This document shows, piece after piece, positions 7,865 to 18,120 of a stretch of 64,000 nt of DNA (position 1 is its first letter; the number at the start of each line of letters is the position of its first letter). The DNA comes from Nitrosopumilus sp. b3 (GTDB taxonomy: Archaea; Thermoproteota; Nitrososphaeria; Nitrososphaerales; Nitrosopumilaceae): contig NZ_MU078696.1 in NCBI RefSeq assembly GCF_014078525.1, positions 283,327 through 347,326 of the forward strand. Direction: 5' to 3'. The translations under genes were made by a program, and so were the position numbers. The notes under the pieces are model-generated. The model made no database searches, was not told where the DNA came from, and saw only the letters and a list, made by a program, of their open reading frames with translations.

Positions 7865-8464
7865 ATCTCTGTTCTTGCATTGCTCTAATAGTTTATCAAA
7901 ATCTGTATACTGGACTGCATCAATGCCTGATTTTTTTGCAGACTCTACGTTTGATTTTAGATCATCAATGAAGAAGAGTTCTTCCTTTTGGAATGGAATG
8001 TTTTCAATTACGTGCTCGTAGATTTGCGGTTCAGGTTTTAGGTGGCCAATCTTGTATGATAGGAACTTGTGCTTGAAATGATTTAGTGATGATAGATCTT
8101 CTACCACTGAATATGTTACGTGTTCTGTGTTTGATAAGGTGCCTACAGTGATTCCGTTTTTTTCTAAATTTTTTGATAGTTCAAACATTTTATCATTAAA
8201 TGACATGTGCTTTCGAAACACTTTGTCTAGCAGTGATTCTTGTGTGTCTCTGAGTTCTTCTGATTTTAATTGCTCTCCAATTCTTTGCCAAAACTCTTTT
8301 TCAGCTATCACTCCAGTTGAGATGTCTTTGAGGTTTGCGTTGAATTGTTGATTTAGTTCTTCTTGTTTTAGATTAAACTGCTGGCTAATCTCTTCAATGA
8401 ACCATCTGTTGTGCCAGTTTATAATCACTCCTCCGAGATCAAAGAGAACACATGATATTGTCAT
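7856..8464 (-). CDS. HAD-superfamily hydrolase (subfamily IA)
   Basis: 202 residues. Motif I is F-D-L-G-G-V (nucleophile D9; the usual D-x-D second Asp is Gly, as in many epoxide-hydrolase/haloacid-dehalogenase-like members). Motif II is T-L-S-N-T near 110, motif III the Lys of H-L-K-P-E near 142, and motif IV F-F-I-D-D near 165-169. A helical cap lies between motifs I and II. Likely a phosphatase or dehalogenase on an unknown small molecule. Stands alone after leuS. Confidence 0.85.
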   Translation of the reverse strand: MTISCVLFDLGGVIINWHNRWFIEEISQQFNLKQEELNQQFNANLKDISTGVIAEKEFWQRIGEQLKSEELRDTQESLLDKVFRKHMSFNDKMFELSKNLEKNGITVGTLSNTEHVTYSVVEDLSSLNHFKHKFLSYKIGHLKPEPQIYEHVIENIPFQKEELFFIDDLKSNVESAKKSGIDAVQYTDFDKLLEQCKNRDLV

Positions 8465-8553
8465 GAATTAATTTTGAATTTTTGAATATAATTTGTTTCT
8501 GTATTGGGGAAATTAAATGGGATTAAATGGTACAAAATAATTTTTTTAAAAAA

Positions 8554-11433
8554 CTATTCAATCAAAATTGCAGGCTTGAAAGGCCTTGCATGTCTAGCTT
8601 TACCTTTAGGATCATAAATGTCACTATCTGATTCTGAATATACCAAAATCTCTACACCAAATTCCTTTTTACCGATACTAGATAACTCTGATTTTAAAAA
8701 TTCCTTTTCATCAAATGAATCAGACTCTAGCTTCATCTGTTTAATTTCCTCAGACTCTGAATGTAAATCCTTGATTACCTTTTGAATAAAATCAGGCATC
8801 TTTTTGGCAGCAGTTGTTTCTGGATCTGCAATAAGTTCTTTCATAACCACTCCCATGTTGTTCTGGCCCCCAACCATAATTCCCAAAACCTTGCGATACA
8901 CTTTGGACTTCATCTCATCTGAGTTTACATAGATTACAATTTTTTTCGGAGTAATTTTTGTAACTTTGAGAATGTTTGCAATATCATCAATCGTTGATTT
9001 CAGTAACTCTTCTGATTGAATTGCAGTAGCATCAACTAATCCTTTTGAGAATTCAGGCCATGCTGACTTTGATACAAGTTCATTATTTCCTAAAGCTACC
9101 CACATCTCTTCAGCTACATGTGGTGCAAATGGAGACAACATTGCAACTCTGTCTGAATTTATTTTGTACAGTATTGCTGAATTGTTCTCCCTGCCTTTAG
9201 CTTGCACTCTTTTGTTGTACCAGCTCAAGTCTGACTCAAATGAGAACAAGATATCATGCAGTGCCTCTCTTAATCTCATTTTTTCTACAGCATCAGTTAC
9301 TTGTCCAATCAAATTCTGGGTTTTTGATAAAATCCACCTATCCTCAGGCTCCAAATTACCAATTTCGCCTTGCTTTACCTTACTGCAATCATCCAATAGT
9401 GACTGCAATTTTCCCTGAATTCCTGAAACTGACTCCATGTTAAAGTCAGCATCTTGGAGTAGCTCAGCTGATGAAATAATTGCCAGTCTAATCGGATCTG
9501 CACCATGCTCTCTTATTGCAGTACGCAGTGGAATGATATTTCCCATACTCTTTGACATTTTAGCGCCATCCATCATGACACTGCCATTAACTACAATTTC
9601 TTGCGGCCAATATTTTTTCTCAAATATTGCAACATGATTTAGTACAAAAAATGTCAAGTGATTCTGAACCAAATCACGACCTGAATGACGTGAGTCCACT
9701 GGATAAAAGTATGTAAACTCTTTTTTCATTGCACTGACTAGGTTTTCTGAAAGCTGCGATGATTTAGCAGCAGAGTCCAAATCTCCAATGTCAAGTAAAA
9801 TAAAATCAAAGAGTTCCCTTGTTAGATTCTCGGGATTTACCTTACCCTCATTTACAAATCGTGAAATGGTATAGTATGCCATGTAGATTACACTGTCTGA
9901 CAATGACTCTACAATCCAGTCCTTGTCCCATGGTAGTTTAGTTCCAAGTCCTTGTTGTCTTGCACATGCTCGCTCATGCAACCAACTAACCACATCATGA
10001 AACTCTGTCTTTATTTTGTTAGGTAGAATGTTCATCTCATCAAAACATTTTCTTGCCAATGCTTTCCAATCCTCATCTCCGTAATTGAGAAACCACTGAT
10101 TTGATAGAATCTTTACAACACATTCAGCTCCACAACGACAACGAACAGGACCATTCTCTAGTACTGGAAATTTTTCTAGGTGTTCATTACTTTCCAGCCA
10201 TTCCCTTACCTTGTCTCGTCCAAACTCTACCTTAATTCCTTGAAATTCTCCGCATCTCTCATTGAGTTTCCCTGTGGTAAACTCTTTGTTGTATAGCTCG
10301 TTTGTTGCCTCGTCTAGCTTTTGGTCTATCTGGTTTGCAACTCCCATCTTTTCGCAAATCTCTTTTGCAGGAATTACTCCGTATCCTTCTGTAGTAATTA
10401 TTGGAATAGGGTCAATTTTTGAGGCTAATTTGTGCTTTTTGGCCTTGAGATCCGTCAATGCCTGGTAGTCTTTTGGAGCATGAGCTGGCACTGACATTAC
10501 TAGTCCTGTTCCCATCCCCGACTCTACAAAGTCAGCTGGCAATATTGGAATTTCATTTCCATTGTGCGATGTGACAAATCTGTCAATTAGCTGACTTCCT
10601 GGAATATCACCATCAACTGAAACCTCTTTTTCGAAAAACTTTAGCTTGTGTGCACATTCTTCAGAGACTATCCACTTTTCTCCATCAACTGTAACTTTTT
10701 TGTAAGTAACATTTGGATTGACCCAGAAATTTGTTATTCCAAAAATTGTTTCAGGACGTAGAGTTGTAATTGGAAATACCAAGTCACCGAACTGGAACTT
10801 TACTAGATAGTTTTTGTCATCAATCTTTGGTTCCACATCGCCCATTGTATCATGTTGTGATACTGGATTGTTGTCTTTTGGACACCATCCAACTGGATGA
10901 CTGCCCTGAATTATTTTGCCATTCTCTTTGAGTGTAGTGATTTGCCACTCGATAAATTTTTGATAACCTGGAACTATAGTAGTAAACTCTCGTCTCCAAT
11001 CAATGGAATAGCCCATCTCTATCATGCCAGACTTTATCTCTTCATGAAAATAGTCTGCAATCTTTATTGGTTCAACAAATGTTTTAATGTCTTCTTCTGG
11101 AACATGGTAAATGTTTCTCAACCCATCAAGAATCTCTTTCTCACCTGATTCAATTCTCTTTGCCATGCCGAGTACTGGTGTTCCAGTGTAATGGAAACCC
11201 ATTGGGAACAGTACATTGTATCCTTTCATTCGATAAAACCTAGCATGAACGTCAGCTAGTGTGTATGTTCTTCCGTGTCCTATGTGTTGAGGTGAGTTTG
11301 GATACGGGTATGCAACTGTGATGAATTTTTTTGGTTTGTCGTTTGGCTCTGTCTCAAAGTCTTTGTTTTCAATCCACTTGTTTCTCCATTTACTTTCAAT
11401 TTCATTCCAGTTAATTTCCATGTTTTCATTCAT
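8554..11433 (-). CDS. leuS: Leucyl-tRNA synthetase (archaeal type)
   Basis: 959 residues, the length of archaeal/eukaryotic LeuRS. Class I signatures: P-Q-H-I-G-H-G at 48-54 and K-M-S-K-S-M-G-N at about 622-629. The CP1 editing domain lies between (T-T-L-R-P-E-T near 220). A zinc-like C-R-C-G-A-E-C segment sits near residue 430. Charges tRNA-Leu in the cytoplasm. Its ATG overlaps the stop of alaS (ATGA), so the two are translationally coupled. Confidence 0.97.
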   Translation of the reverse strand: MNENMEINWNEIESKWRNKWIENKDFETEPNDKPKKFITVAYPYPNSPQHIGHGRTYTLADVHARFYRMKGYNVLFPMGFHYTGTPVLGMAKRIESGEKEILDGLRNIYHVPEEDIKTFVEPIKIADYFHEEIKSGMIEMGYSIDWRREFTTIVPGYQKFIEWQITTLKENGKIIQGSHPVGWCPKDNNPVSQHDTMGDVEPKIDDKNYLVKFQFGDLVFPITTLRPETIFGITNFWVNPNVTYKKVTVDGEKWIVSEECAHKLKFFEKEVSVDGDIPGSQLIDRFVTSHNGNEIPILPADFVESGMGTGLVMSVPAHAPKDYQALTDLKAKKHKLASKIDPIPIITTEGYGVIPAKEICEKMGVANQIDQKLDEATNELYNKEFTTGKLNERCGEFQGIKVEFGRDKVREWLESNEHLEKFPVLENGPVRCRCGAECVVKILSNQWFLNYGDEDWKALARKCFDEMNILPNKIKTEFHDVVSWLHERACARQQGLGTKLPWDKDWIVESLSDSVIYMAYYTISRFVNEGKVNPENLTRELFDFILLDIGDLDSAAKSSQLSENLVSAMKKEFTYFYPVDSRHSGRDLVQNHLTFFVLNHVAIFEKKYWPQEIVVNGSVMMDGAKMSKSMGNIIPLRTAIREHGADPIRLAIISSAELLQDADFNMESVSGIQGKLQSLLDDCSKVKQGEIGNLEPEDRWILSKTQNLIGQVTDAVEKMRLREALHDILFSFESDLSWYNKRVQAKGRENNSAILYKINSDRVAMLSPFAPHVAEEMWVALGNNELVSKSAWPEFSKGLVDATAIQSEELLKSTIDDIANILKVTKITPKKIVIYVNSDEMKSKVYRKVLGIMVGGQNNMGVVMKELIADPETTAAKKMPDFIQKVIKDLHSESEEIKQMKLESDSFDEKEFLKSELSSIGKKEFGVEILVYSESDSDIYDPKGKARHARPFKPAILIE

Positions 11434-14099
11434 CCTAAAATCATTGATTTTGCTTTGGCTATTGCCTGCTCCATTTTAGATGTGTCTTTTCCTCCGCCTT
11501 GGGCAAATTTGGCATCCCCACCGCCAGAACCTCCTAGAATGGCAGCAATCTCCTTTGCAATCACGCCTGCATTGACGCCTGATTGCTCACCTGCATACAC
11601 CATAATTCTAACAGTTGGGCCTGCCTCGAATATGCCGCAAAATGCAGATGTGTTGTCTTTTGCCACTAGCTTTTTGCCAAAGTTGAGATGAAAATATTCG
11701 TCATAATTCTCACTAGATGTAAAGCACAATTTGTTTTTGATACTGATGCCATCCATATCTCCTGATTCTCCAGCTAGAATCTTTTCTAACAAAATAGGAA
11801 TCTGCTCTCTTGCCTTTTGCTTGTTTTCTTCTCTTCTCTTCTCTAATTCTGCTTTGTCTTTTGCTTCTTGCTCTTTTTGTTTTAGAACAATCTCTTGATT
11901 CTTTACATATTCAAATGCGTTAGGACCTGAGACAAACTCTAGTCTTACCACACCGTCTTGAATTCTTTTGGTCTTTGTAATTTTGATTAGTTCAATGTCG
12001 CCAGTTTTCTTTACATGTGTTCCACCACAAGCTTCAACATCTTTGTCTTCAATTGATACAATTCTAACTGACTTTACTGGAACTACGCCGCCCTGGTAAA
12101 TTCTAAATCCATATGTCTGCTCTGCAGTTCCTCTATCAAAATAATCAATATTTACTGTAAGGTTTTCTTTTACCATCTTGTTTGCAGCATTTTCGATTTG
12201 CTTTACTTGTTCATCAGTTAATGATGAATGGTGAGTTATATCCAGTCTGGCATGATCATCGTCTTTGAATGCAGAGTGCTGCCAAATCCATGAACCCAAA
12301 ACTCCACGTGATGATGCATTGATTATGTGAGTACTTGTGTGGTTCTTTGTAATGTTTGCACGTCTTGTTTGGTCTACTATACACTTTACAGTCTCTCCTT
12401 CTTTTGGTACTCCGCCTTGTAACTTGTGAACAATAACGTGTGCATGTTTGTCTACATTAGTAACTTTGAATCCTGCAATGGTTCCATGGTCTGGCTCTTG
12501 TCCTCCACCTCTTGCATAAAATGAAGTTCTATCTAGTACCACATGATCATCGAACACTTTGATTACCTTTGCATCAAACTCCATTGGGTCGTCTTTGTAA
12601 AACAGGGTTTCAGTTTCTGGCAAATCATCAAGTGGCAGTTCTGCAATTGCCTTTTTCTTTTCAGACTGGTGCAAATCTGAGAGCTTGGAGTAAAATGAAG
12701 ATGGAATCTCGTCAATTGCATTGACTTCCTTGAGATATTCAGGCGTGATTCCGTCTGATTCGTACAAAGTTATCAGCTCATCAACTGATGGCACACCTTT
12801 CTCTCGAATCTTTTCTGCCTTTTTCTTCATATGGACTTTGGAATCCTCGTATCGTCCAGCTTCAATCTTTAGAATTTTCTTGACATCTTCTCTTTTCTCA
12901 TCAAGTTCTGGATACGTGTCCTTGAGATAGTCAATATGAGTATCAATCAAGTCATCAATGTCAAGTTTTAGATTTAATTTGCTAATTGTTGCATTGATTC
13001 TTCTCAGCATCATTCTGAGATTGTATCCGCCGCCGACATTGCTTGGCAGTGCACCATCAGTAATTGCAAATATCAAAGTTCTAAGATGGTCTGCAATAAG
13101 ATAAATTCCTTCAAGCGGTGTAATCATTTTGTTTAGCTGGTCGTCTGTAAGTCCTGCTTTCTTTATTGCATGTCTTCTTACATCATTTAGATCCTCAAAG
13201 TCATCAAGTGCCTTTGCAATCTCTGTAAAGTATTTTCTTAGAATTTCAGAATCCGAATCAATTCCAATTCTATTGAATAATTTCTGATTAATTGGACCAA
13301 AGCAGCAGTCATATGCAGTAGGTGTTCCCATGGTAATCCACGCAAATCTCTCAAGGCCTGCACCCATGTCAATTACTCTCTGGTCAAGTGTTGTATGCTG
13401 TCCTAACTCTCCTTGAAATTCAGTAAAGACTGCATTGCCAAGCTCCAATCCATTTACAAAATATTCTAGTGACGGACCAAAAGAGCCGCCGCCTGCCCAA
13501 ACATCTTCAACAAAGACAACTTCTTCTCTCTTTATTCCAAACTGATCAGTCAATAATCTATAATCCAAATCAACGCACTCGTCTTTCCAGTATCCGTCTC
13601 CCTCTGGAATACTATGCTGTCCAATCATACAGAAACTCGAAAAGTGTCGTCCTGTAACTCCGACATTCTCTAAATCCTTGAATCTCAAACAAGTCTGCGG
13701 AACTACCAATGGGTTTGCAGGAAACTCAAAGACTACCTTTGAACCCATTACTCTTTGAAAGTCAACAACTGATGCAATAGTAAAGAACAAGTCGTCTCGC
13801 CATCTGCACACTACAGGATATCTGCTCACTGACTTGTGATTGTTTTTTACAAAAAACTCTTCGACTTGTCTCCAAGCTTGAGTGTAATCAAATCTCTTTG
13901 TAGTTGGGGGATTTCCAATAAATGAATAAGTGTCAGCTCCATCATCAGGACACAAATCTCGTCCTGAATCAAGAGTCCAAAAGAATCTGTGGCATTTTGT
14001 GCATGACTTTCTGACAAATCCTTGTTCTGCAAATAGCTTGACATTATAATATCTGTCAGGATCTGCTGAAAATTCTTTTAGAATCTCTTTTTTATCCAA
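11430..14099 (-). CDS. alaS: Alanyl-tRNA synthetase (archaeal type)
   Basis: 889 residues. Class II catalytic core at the N-terminus after an archaeal zinc-like stretch (C-T-K-C-H near residue 33), then the editing domain with H-T-S-T-H (about 588) and C-G-G-T-H (about 692), which clears Ser- or Gly-tRNA-Ala. The C-terminal domain has a coiled coil (K-Q-K-E-Q-E-A-K) and a G-G-S-G-G-G-D stretch. The start is TTG with a TATA-like CTTAATATC about 27 bases upstream. First gene of the alaS-leuS operon. Confidence 0.97.
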   Translation of the reverse strand: MDKKEILKEFSADPDRYYNVKLFAEQGFVRKSCTKCHRFFWTLDSGRDLCPDDGADTYSFIGNPPTTKRFDYTQAWRQVEEFFVKNNHKSVSRYPVVCRWRDDLFFTIASVVDFQRVMGSKVVFEFPANPLVVPQTCLRFKDLENVGVTGRHFSSFCMIGQHSIPEGDGYWKDECVDLDYRLLTDQFGIKREEVVFVEDVWAGGGSFGPSLEYFVNGLELGNAVFTEFQGELGQHTTLDQRVIDMGAGLERFAWITMGTPTAYDCCFGPINQKLFNRIGIDSDSEILRKYFTEIAKALDDFEDLNDVRRHAIKKAGLTDDQLNKMITPLEGIYLIADHLRTLIFAITDGALPSNVGGGYNLRMMLRRINATISKLNLKLDIDDLIDTHIDYLKDTYPELDEKREDVKKILKIEAGRYEDSKVHMKKKAEKIREKGVPSVDELITLYESDGITPEYLKEVNAIDEIPSSFYSKLSDLHQSEKKKAIAELPLDDLPETETLFYKDDPMEFDAKVIKVFDDHVVLDRTSFYARGGGQEPDHGTIAGFKVTNVDKHAHVIVHKLQGGVPKEGETVKCIVDQTRRANITKNHTSTHIINASSRGVLGSWIWQHSAFKDDDHARLDITHHSSLTDEQVKQIENAANKMVKENLTVNIDYFDRGTAEQTYGFRIYQGGVVPVKSVRIVSIEDKDVEACGGTHVKKTGDIELIKITKTKRIQDGVVRLEFVSGPNAFEYVKNQEIVLKQKEQEAKDKAELEKRREENKQKAREQIPILLEKILAGESGDMDGISIKNKLCFTSSENYDEYFHLNFGKKLVAKDNTSAFCGIFEAGPTVRIMVYAGEQSGVNAGVIAKEIAAILGGSGGGDAKFAQGGGKDTSKMEQAIAKAKSMILG

Positions 14100-14178
14100 C
14101 GATGAAGCCTGCCCTATCCCGATATTAAGAATTGTCGATTAATAATACATTAAATAGAATACTTGGGTCACTCTTTTC

Positions 14179-14688
14179 ATGTTTGGCAAGAAACCTACTC
14201 TCAAAGAAGGGGTTCACATATTTTCAGTCAAAAAGAATGGTGAATTCAACGACTTTATCTTTGGTGTAGTTACCGGAGTTGATGGACGAAAAGTAGGAAT
14301 CAACGGAGTCATTGTAAATCCAATTGGTCTCAAAAACAAGATTGCACAAGGAAAAACAGGTGAGCGCTCCCGTGAAATTCTAGAACATCCGACTCCAGAC
14401 AATGTAGTTCTTGCATTGGTGTATAGAGTGGAGCATGAAAATTACACTGCAGTTTTAGATCTAGATGTTGACAAGTGTGATATCTTGCCACCAAAAATTT
14501 ACGACATGCTAGATGGATGGATTCGACATTCATTGCCTGAATTAATCAATGCAGTTTTGTCACTGCCACCAGGTGCAGAACGTGATGAGGCAAAGCGAGT
14601 ACTTCGAAATAGAAAGGATACTCTGATTGACAAAAATCTCAAAAGAACACTTTATGCTGTCTGCCGGAGTCTAAAGATTCTAAACTGA
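14179..14688 (+). CDS. Conserved hypothetical protein
   Basis: 169 residues, soluble. A beta-rich N-terminal part (F-G-V-V-T-G-V-D-G-R-K-V-G-I) is followed by a helical C-terminus (L-P-E-L-I-N-A-V-L-S-L-P-P-G). No family recognised. A TATA-like ATTAAATAG at about 14149 suits the ATG at 14179 and lies between this gene and divergent alaS. Confidence 0.6.
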   Translation: MFGKKPTLKEGVHIFSVKKNGEFNDFIFGVVTGVDGRKVGINGVIVNPIGLKNKIAQGKTGERSREILEHPTPDNVVLALVYRVEHENYTAVLDLDVDKCDILPPKIYDMLDGWIRHSLPELINAVLSLPPGAERDEAKRVLRNRKDTLIDKNLKRTLYAVCRSLKILN

Positions 14689-14747
14689 GTTTTCTAGGCG
14701 TAATTTCTCCATAGTTTTATATTATGCCCCAAGAAAATCTCGATACA

Positions 14748-15053
14748 ATGGAATATGTTTACGCTGCTTTACTTCTTCACAAACTAGACAAAGAAGTCAA
14801 CGAAGCAAACCTCACATCAGTTGTCAAAGCATCTGGTGCAGAAGTTAATGATGCTCAAGTTAAAGCACTGGTAGCAGCCCTAGCCGATGTTAACATCGAT
14901 GAGGCAGTCAAAGCCGCACCTGTAGCAGTTGCAGCAGCAGCCGCCCCAGCAGAGGCAGCAGCCGGTGGTGAAGCAAAGAAAGAAGAAGCACCAAAAGAAG
15001 AAGGCAAGACCGAAGAAGCAGCCATGGAAGGATTATCCTCACTATTTGGCTAA
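14748..15053 (+). CDS. rpl12: Ribosomal protein L12/P1 (stalk)
   Basis: 101 residues from ATG 14748, which gives the canonical archaeal start [11 protein letters not shown]; an ATG 24 bases upstream is in frame, but the TATA (TTTTATAT, near 14712) is spaced for the inner one. Dimerising helical N-domain, Ala-rich hinge, then a Glu/Lys tail ending G-L-S-S-L-F-G, the factor-binding tip that recruits elongation factors. The other stalk gene, rpl10, lies about 31 kb away here. Confidence 0.95.
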   Translation: MEYVYAALLLHKLDKEVNEANLTSVVKASGAEVNDAQVKALVAALADVNIDEAVKAAPVAVAAAAAPAEAAAGGEAKKEEAPKEEGKTEEAAMEGLSSLFG

Positions 15054-15134
15054 GCAACTTTACTTTTTTCAATTTAATTTTTAATTTCTAAAATTAGATC
15101 CGATCTTTTTCATTAATCTTAATTAGTAATCTTT

Positions 15135-15782
15135 GTGCCACAGTATTGTTTGGTAGATTTTTCTTTTCCAATTGATGGCTTTATCAGCATTTTAGATTAC
15201 TTGGGTACAATTGCATTTGCTGTAACTGGAGCTTCCAAGGCAATCTCTCACAAAGCTGACATTTTTGGAATTATTGTCTTGGCAACTGTAGTTGGAGTTG
15301 GAGGCGGTGTCACACGTGATGTAATATTTGGAAGATTCCCAACTGCGTTCTCTGATCCTATCTATGTATCTCTGACTGTAATTGCAGGGGTTGTGATGTT
15401 TTTCTTGTTTACAAAAATGAAAAAACAGATGAATGTCTGGCTGGTCTTTGATGCAGTCGGATTGGGAGTCTTTTCAATCTTGGGCGCATCAATCGCATAC
15501 CAGATAGTTGGACTGAATTTCCTGCCAATGCTGTTTGGTGGAATGATCACAGCCATTGGGGGTGGAATTCTCAGAGACGTCTTTGTTCGCGAGATTCCTA
15601 TTGTGTTTGTAAAAGAAGTGTATGCAATTGCATCAATTATTGGAATTGTGATATTCTATGTTACGCTATCCTCTGGAGTTGAGATTCAGATAGCATCAAT
15701 AATTGGAATTGTTACAGCTACGGGAATCCGGCTATTGGCAATGAAGCTAAACTGGAATTTGCCAAAGGTTAGAGAATCTTGA
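15135..15782 (+). CDS. TRIC/UPF0126-family membrane protein
   Basis: 215 residues with seven predicted membrane segments and the two-fold repeated signature of this family: G-G-G-V-T-R-D near 55-61 and G-G-G-I-L-R-D near 140-146. Relatives form trimeric cation (K+) channels; bacterial versions are the YadS/YicG type. GTG 15135 is the first possible start; a TTG at 15150 fits the nearby TATA better. Confidence 0.82.
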   Translation: MPQYCLVDFSFPIDGFISILDYLGTIAFAVTGASKAISHKADIFGIIVLATVVGVGGGVTRDVIFGRFPTAFSDPIYVSLTVIAGVVMFFLFTKMKKQMNVWLVFDAVGLGVFSILGASIAYQIVGLNFLPMLFGGMITAIGGGILRDVFVREIPIVFVKEVYAIASIIGIVIFYVTLSSGVEIQIASIIGIVTATGIRLLAMKLNWNLPKVRES

Positions 15783-15804
15783 ATTTGTTACCTTGCAGTT
15801 TTTC

Positions 15805-15939
15805 TCATTTAGTATCTGAGTGATTACTTTTGTGCTCTTTGTTCATATGTTCCCAATAATCAAAAACAATTTTCTCTGGGTTTCCTTTAAGGACATAGTT
15901 GCATCCAAAACCATACTTTTTGCATCTAATCTCTGCCAC
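15805..15939 (-). CDS. DUF1059-like mini protein
   Basis: 44 codons from GTG. The pattern I-R-C-K-K-Y-G-F-G-C-x-x-x-x-x-G-x-P-E...H-M-N-K-E-H matches the small DUF1059 family, where Cys-x6-Cys and two His may hold a metal. Assignment is from pattern memory. Convergent with the TRIC gene. Confidence 0.6.
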   Translation of the reverse strand: MAEIRCKKYGFGCNYVLKGNPEKIVFDYWEHMNKEHKSNHSDTK

Positions 15940-15983
15940 GATATGTGTATGTCTGCATAAAATAAAAGGAATGTTTTGAAAAC

Positions 15984-16238
15984 TTATGCTGGAACGGATA
16001 TTTTTTGCAAATAGTCATAATGGGTTCTCAAAAACTCCATTAGTCTTCTGTCTTCCTCTTTGTCAATGGGTGCGCCGTTTGCAAGGATGCTCAGATATTT
16101 TAAATCTGATTCTAGTACACGAAGTGATTTTTTAACCCCTTCATAATATTTCATCCTCAAATACTCTGCAATTCTCTCCTCAATTCTTAAGATATTTTCC
16201 TGCAGTTTTTTTATCTCATTGTTAATCTCTGAGGGCAT
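15984..16238 (-). CDS. Helical hypothetical protein
   Basis: 84 residues, almost all helix, with heptad-like Leu/Ile spacing (I-K-K-L-Q-E-N-I-L-R-I-E-E-R-I) over the first half, so probably a coiled-coil dimer. No family recognised. The 243 bases before it (16239-16481) are AT-rich and show no gene or RNA structure I could support. Confidence 0.55.
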   Translation of the reverse strand: MPSEINNEIKKLQENILRIEERIAEYLRMKYYEGVKKSLRVLESDLKYLSILANGAPIDKEEDRRLMEFLRTHYDYLQKISVPA

Positions 16239-16481
16239 TAATTTTCTAGTAATAATATTAAAGATAACTTTGATTATTTGATTTCTTTATTGATGTAAAA
16301 AATATCGAAAAAAAATAAACAAATGTAAATAATTTCTAGTACCATACTTTTATTTCTCAAAACCATACCACTCTTGTAGTAATCATCAAAGAAAACATCG
16401 ATAGAAATCAGAGTATCGTTGTGGGAAAGGTCAGTGGATCTGCTTGTATGATTGCTACAACTTTTTAGAATGTTTCTAGAA

Positions 16482-16646
16482 TCAATCTATTTCGTCTAAA
16501 TATTCTCCCTCAACTGGGGTTGCTGTAATCTGCTCAAAGCTAGTGCCCTTGCATTGTGGACATTCTGTAATGTTTGTGACTCCTGCCTTTTTAGAAAACA
16601 CATTGCCACAAGACTTGCAAACTCTAAGTTCATCTAATGTTGCCAT
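16482..16646 (-). CDS. Zinc-ribbon protein
   Basis: 54 codons. C-K-S-C near 10-13 and C-P-Q-C near 29-32 make one zinc ribbon, with an acidic tail (E-G-E-Y-L-D-E-I-D). The arrangement resembles the small archaeal Spt4/RpoE2-type ribbons but is too short to assign. Confidence 0.6.
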   Translation of the reverse strand: MATLDELRVCKSCGNVFSKKAGVTNITECPQCKGTSFEQITATPVEGEYLDEID

Positions 16647-16735
16647 GTTTGTAATTGCACATTCTGCTTATTTTACATATTGCAAAAATCCAACATTGAA
16701 TATTAGTTTCCTAGAATTCTTCATCTAGGATTCAT

Positions 16736-17683
16736 CTATTGCCTGTACAACAAAAATATCACATAATCCACATACCCTGCAACTAACAGCACACCTTCTT
16801 TTCTAGATATAACAAAGCCACTGCGCATAATTGGAATTAATACCAGACTGAATCCAATCATAATCCCAACATCGATTAGCACCTTTTCACTAACTGTAAT
16901 TCCTGAGATTAACGATGAAATTCCAAGTATTGCCAAGATGTTGAAGATATTACTTCCTACAATATTTCCGACACTAAGATCTGCATGGCCTTTTCTTGCA
17001 GCAACAATGGATGTGATTAACTCTGGCAGTGAAGTTCCAATTGCGACTAGTGTCAATCCCATGAATAGCTCTGATATTCCAAAACTAGCACCAATAATCA
17101 CTGCATTATCTACTGTAAGAAACGAACCACCTGTAAGTAACCCCAGCCCCATAATCATGAAAATAATTGATTTTGAAAAAACATTTTTTTCTAAAATCTG
17201 GTATGCTGGTACAGTTTGAATGTCTGTGTCTTTTTTTGAGCTGCGATAACCATACCAGGTAAAAACAAAAATTCCTGCAACAAGTAAAGCACCATCAACA
17301 AAATCAATTTTCCCATCAATGATTATTGCCAAGAGTAATAGTGATATACCAATCATAATCGGCACTTCTTTTCTTATGGAAGATTTTGAAACAATTATGG
17401 GACTAACAATTGCAGAAAGTCCTAGAATTGCACCGATATTGACAATGTTGCTGCCAACCACGTTACCCAAAGCTACATCTGATAGTCCTTGCATTGCAGA
17501 TGAAATGCTCACTGCAAGCTCAGGAGTTGATGTGCCAAAAGCCACTACTGTCAATCCGATTACTAGCTGACTCACTCCCAGTCTGTTTGATATTGCAATT
17601 GATCCTTTAACTAGCCATTCTGCTCCAAAGTAAAGCATGGCTAATCCTGCCCCTACAAGTAAAAAGTTGAAAATTAACTCCAC
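16736..17683 (-). CDS. Sodium/calcium exchanger family (YrbG type)
   Basis: 315 residues, about ten membrane segments, with the two inverted alpha repeats of the Ca2+:cation antiporter family: G-T-S-T-P-E-L-A-V-S...G-N-V-V-G-S-N near 50-83 and G-T-S-L-P-E-L-I-T-S...G-N-I-V-G-S-N near 215-245. The Glu in each repeat binds the cation. Likely exports Ca2+ against Na+ or H+. It diverges from a small membrane gene at 17725. Confidence 0.93.
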   Translation of the reverse strand: MELIFNFLLVGAGLAMLYFGAEWLVKGSIAISNRLGVSQLVIGLTVVAFGTSTPELAVSISSAMQGLSDVALGNVVGSNIVNIGAILGLSAIVSPIIVSKSSIRKEVPIMIGISLLLLAIIIDGKIDFVDGALLVAGIFVFTWYGYRSSKKDTDIQTVPAYQILEKNVFSKSIIFMIMGLGLLTGGSFLTVDNAVIIGASFGISELFMGLTLVAIGTSLPELITSIVAARKGHADLSVGNIVGSNIFNILAILGISSLISGITVSEKVLIDVGIMIGFSLVLIPIMRSGFVISRKEGVLLVAGYVDYVIFLLYRQ

Positions 17684-17724
17684 GAGAACTATTTTGATAT
17701 AATGTACTTTAATTGTTTTAATTT

Positions 17725-18120
17725 ATGAAATTGATATTTTCCTCATCTTTCAAAAAAGGACTCAGCTATACTACGTTTGCACTAATGGTAGTCTATGTTT
17801 TTGGATTGATAAATATCGAATACTCTTCATTGGGAATCTCAGAACCATTATTTGAAATTACAAAAGAATTTGTTGTACTATTTGATTTAGTATTTTGGAT
17901 TATAGTCTCTCTTTTGACAGTAGAACTATTCATTGCATATCTTAAAGTTCGAGATGCCAAAACTTTTGTAAAAAAATACTGGCTAGAAATAATACTGCTT
18001 GTCTTTATGCCTGTATTTGCTGGTTTTAAAATACTGAAACTAAGCTTGAAAATCCTAAAGCAGATCAAAGTAGGAAAATCAGTCTTTAAGATAATTCAGA
18101 AATTAAAAAAATCAAAATAA
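17725..18120 (+). CDS. Small membrane protein
   Basis: 131 residues with three hydrophobic stretches (about 15-30, 47-72, 88-102) and a basic amphipathic tail (K-I-L-K-Q-I-K-V-G-K). The R-D-A-K-T-F-V-K-K-Y-W segment after the second stretch recalls the S2-S3 link of voltage-sensor domains, but the sensor Arg ladder is absent; treat that as a hint only. Confidence 0.55.
   Translation: MKLIFSSSFKKGLSYTTFALMVVYVFGLINIEYSSLGISEPLFEITKEFVVLFDLVFWIIVSLLTVELFIAYLKVRDAKTFVKKYWLEIILLVFMPVFAGFKILKLSLKILKQIKVGKSVFKIIQKLKKSK

Noticed and set aside
13469..13657. Plus-strand frame inside alaS, and many similar ones inside leuS, pst genes and the protease
   Set aside because: Composition and position are those of shadows of the opposite coding strand; no start signals.
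16239..16481. AT-rich gap with possible small frames
   Set aside because: Only frames under 25 codons without promoter spacing or similarity; nothing supportable.
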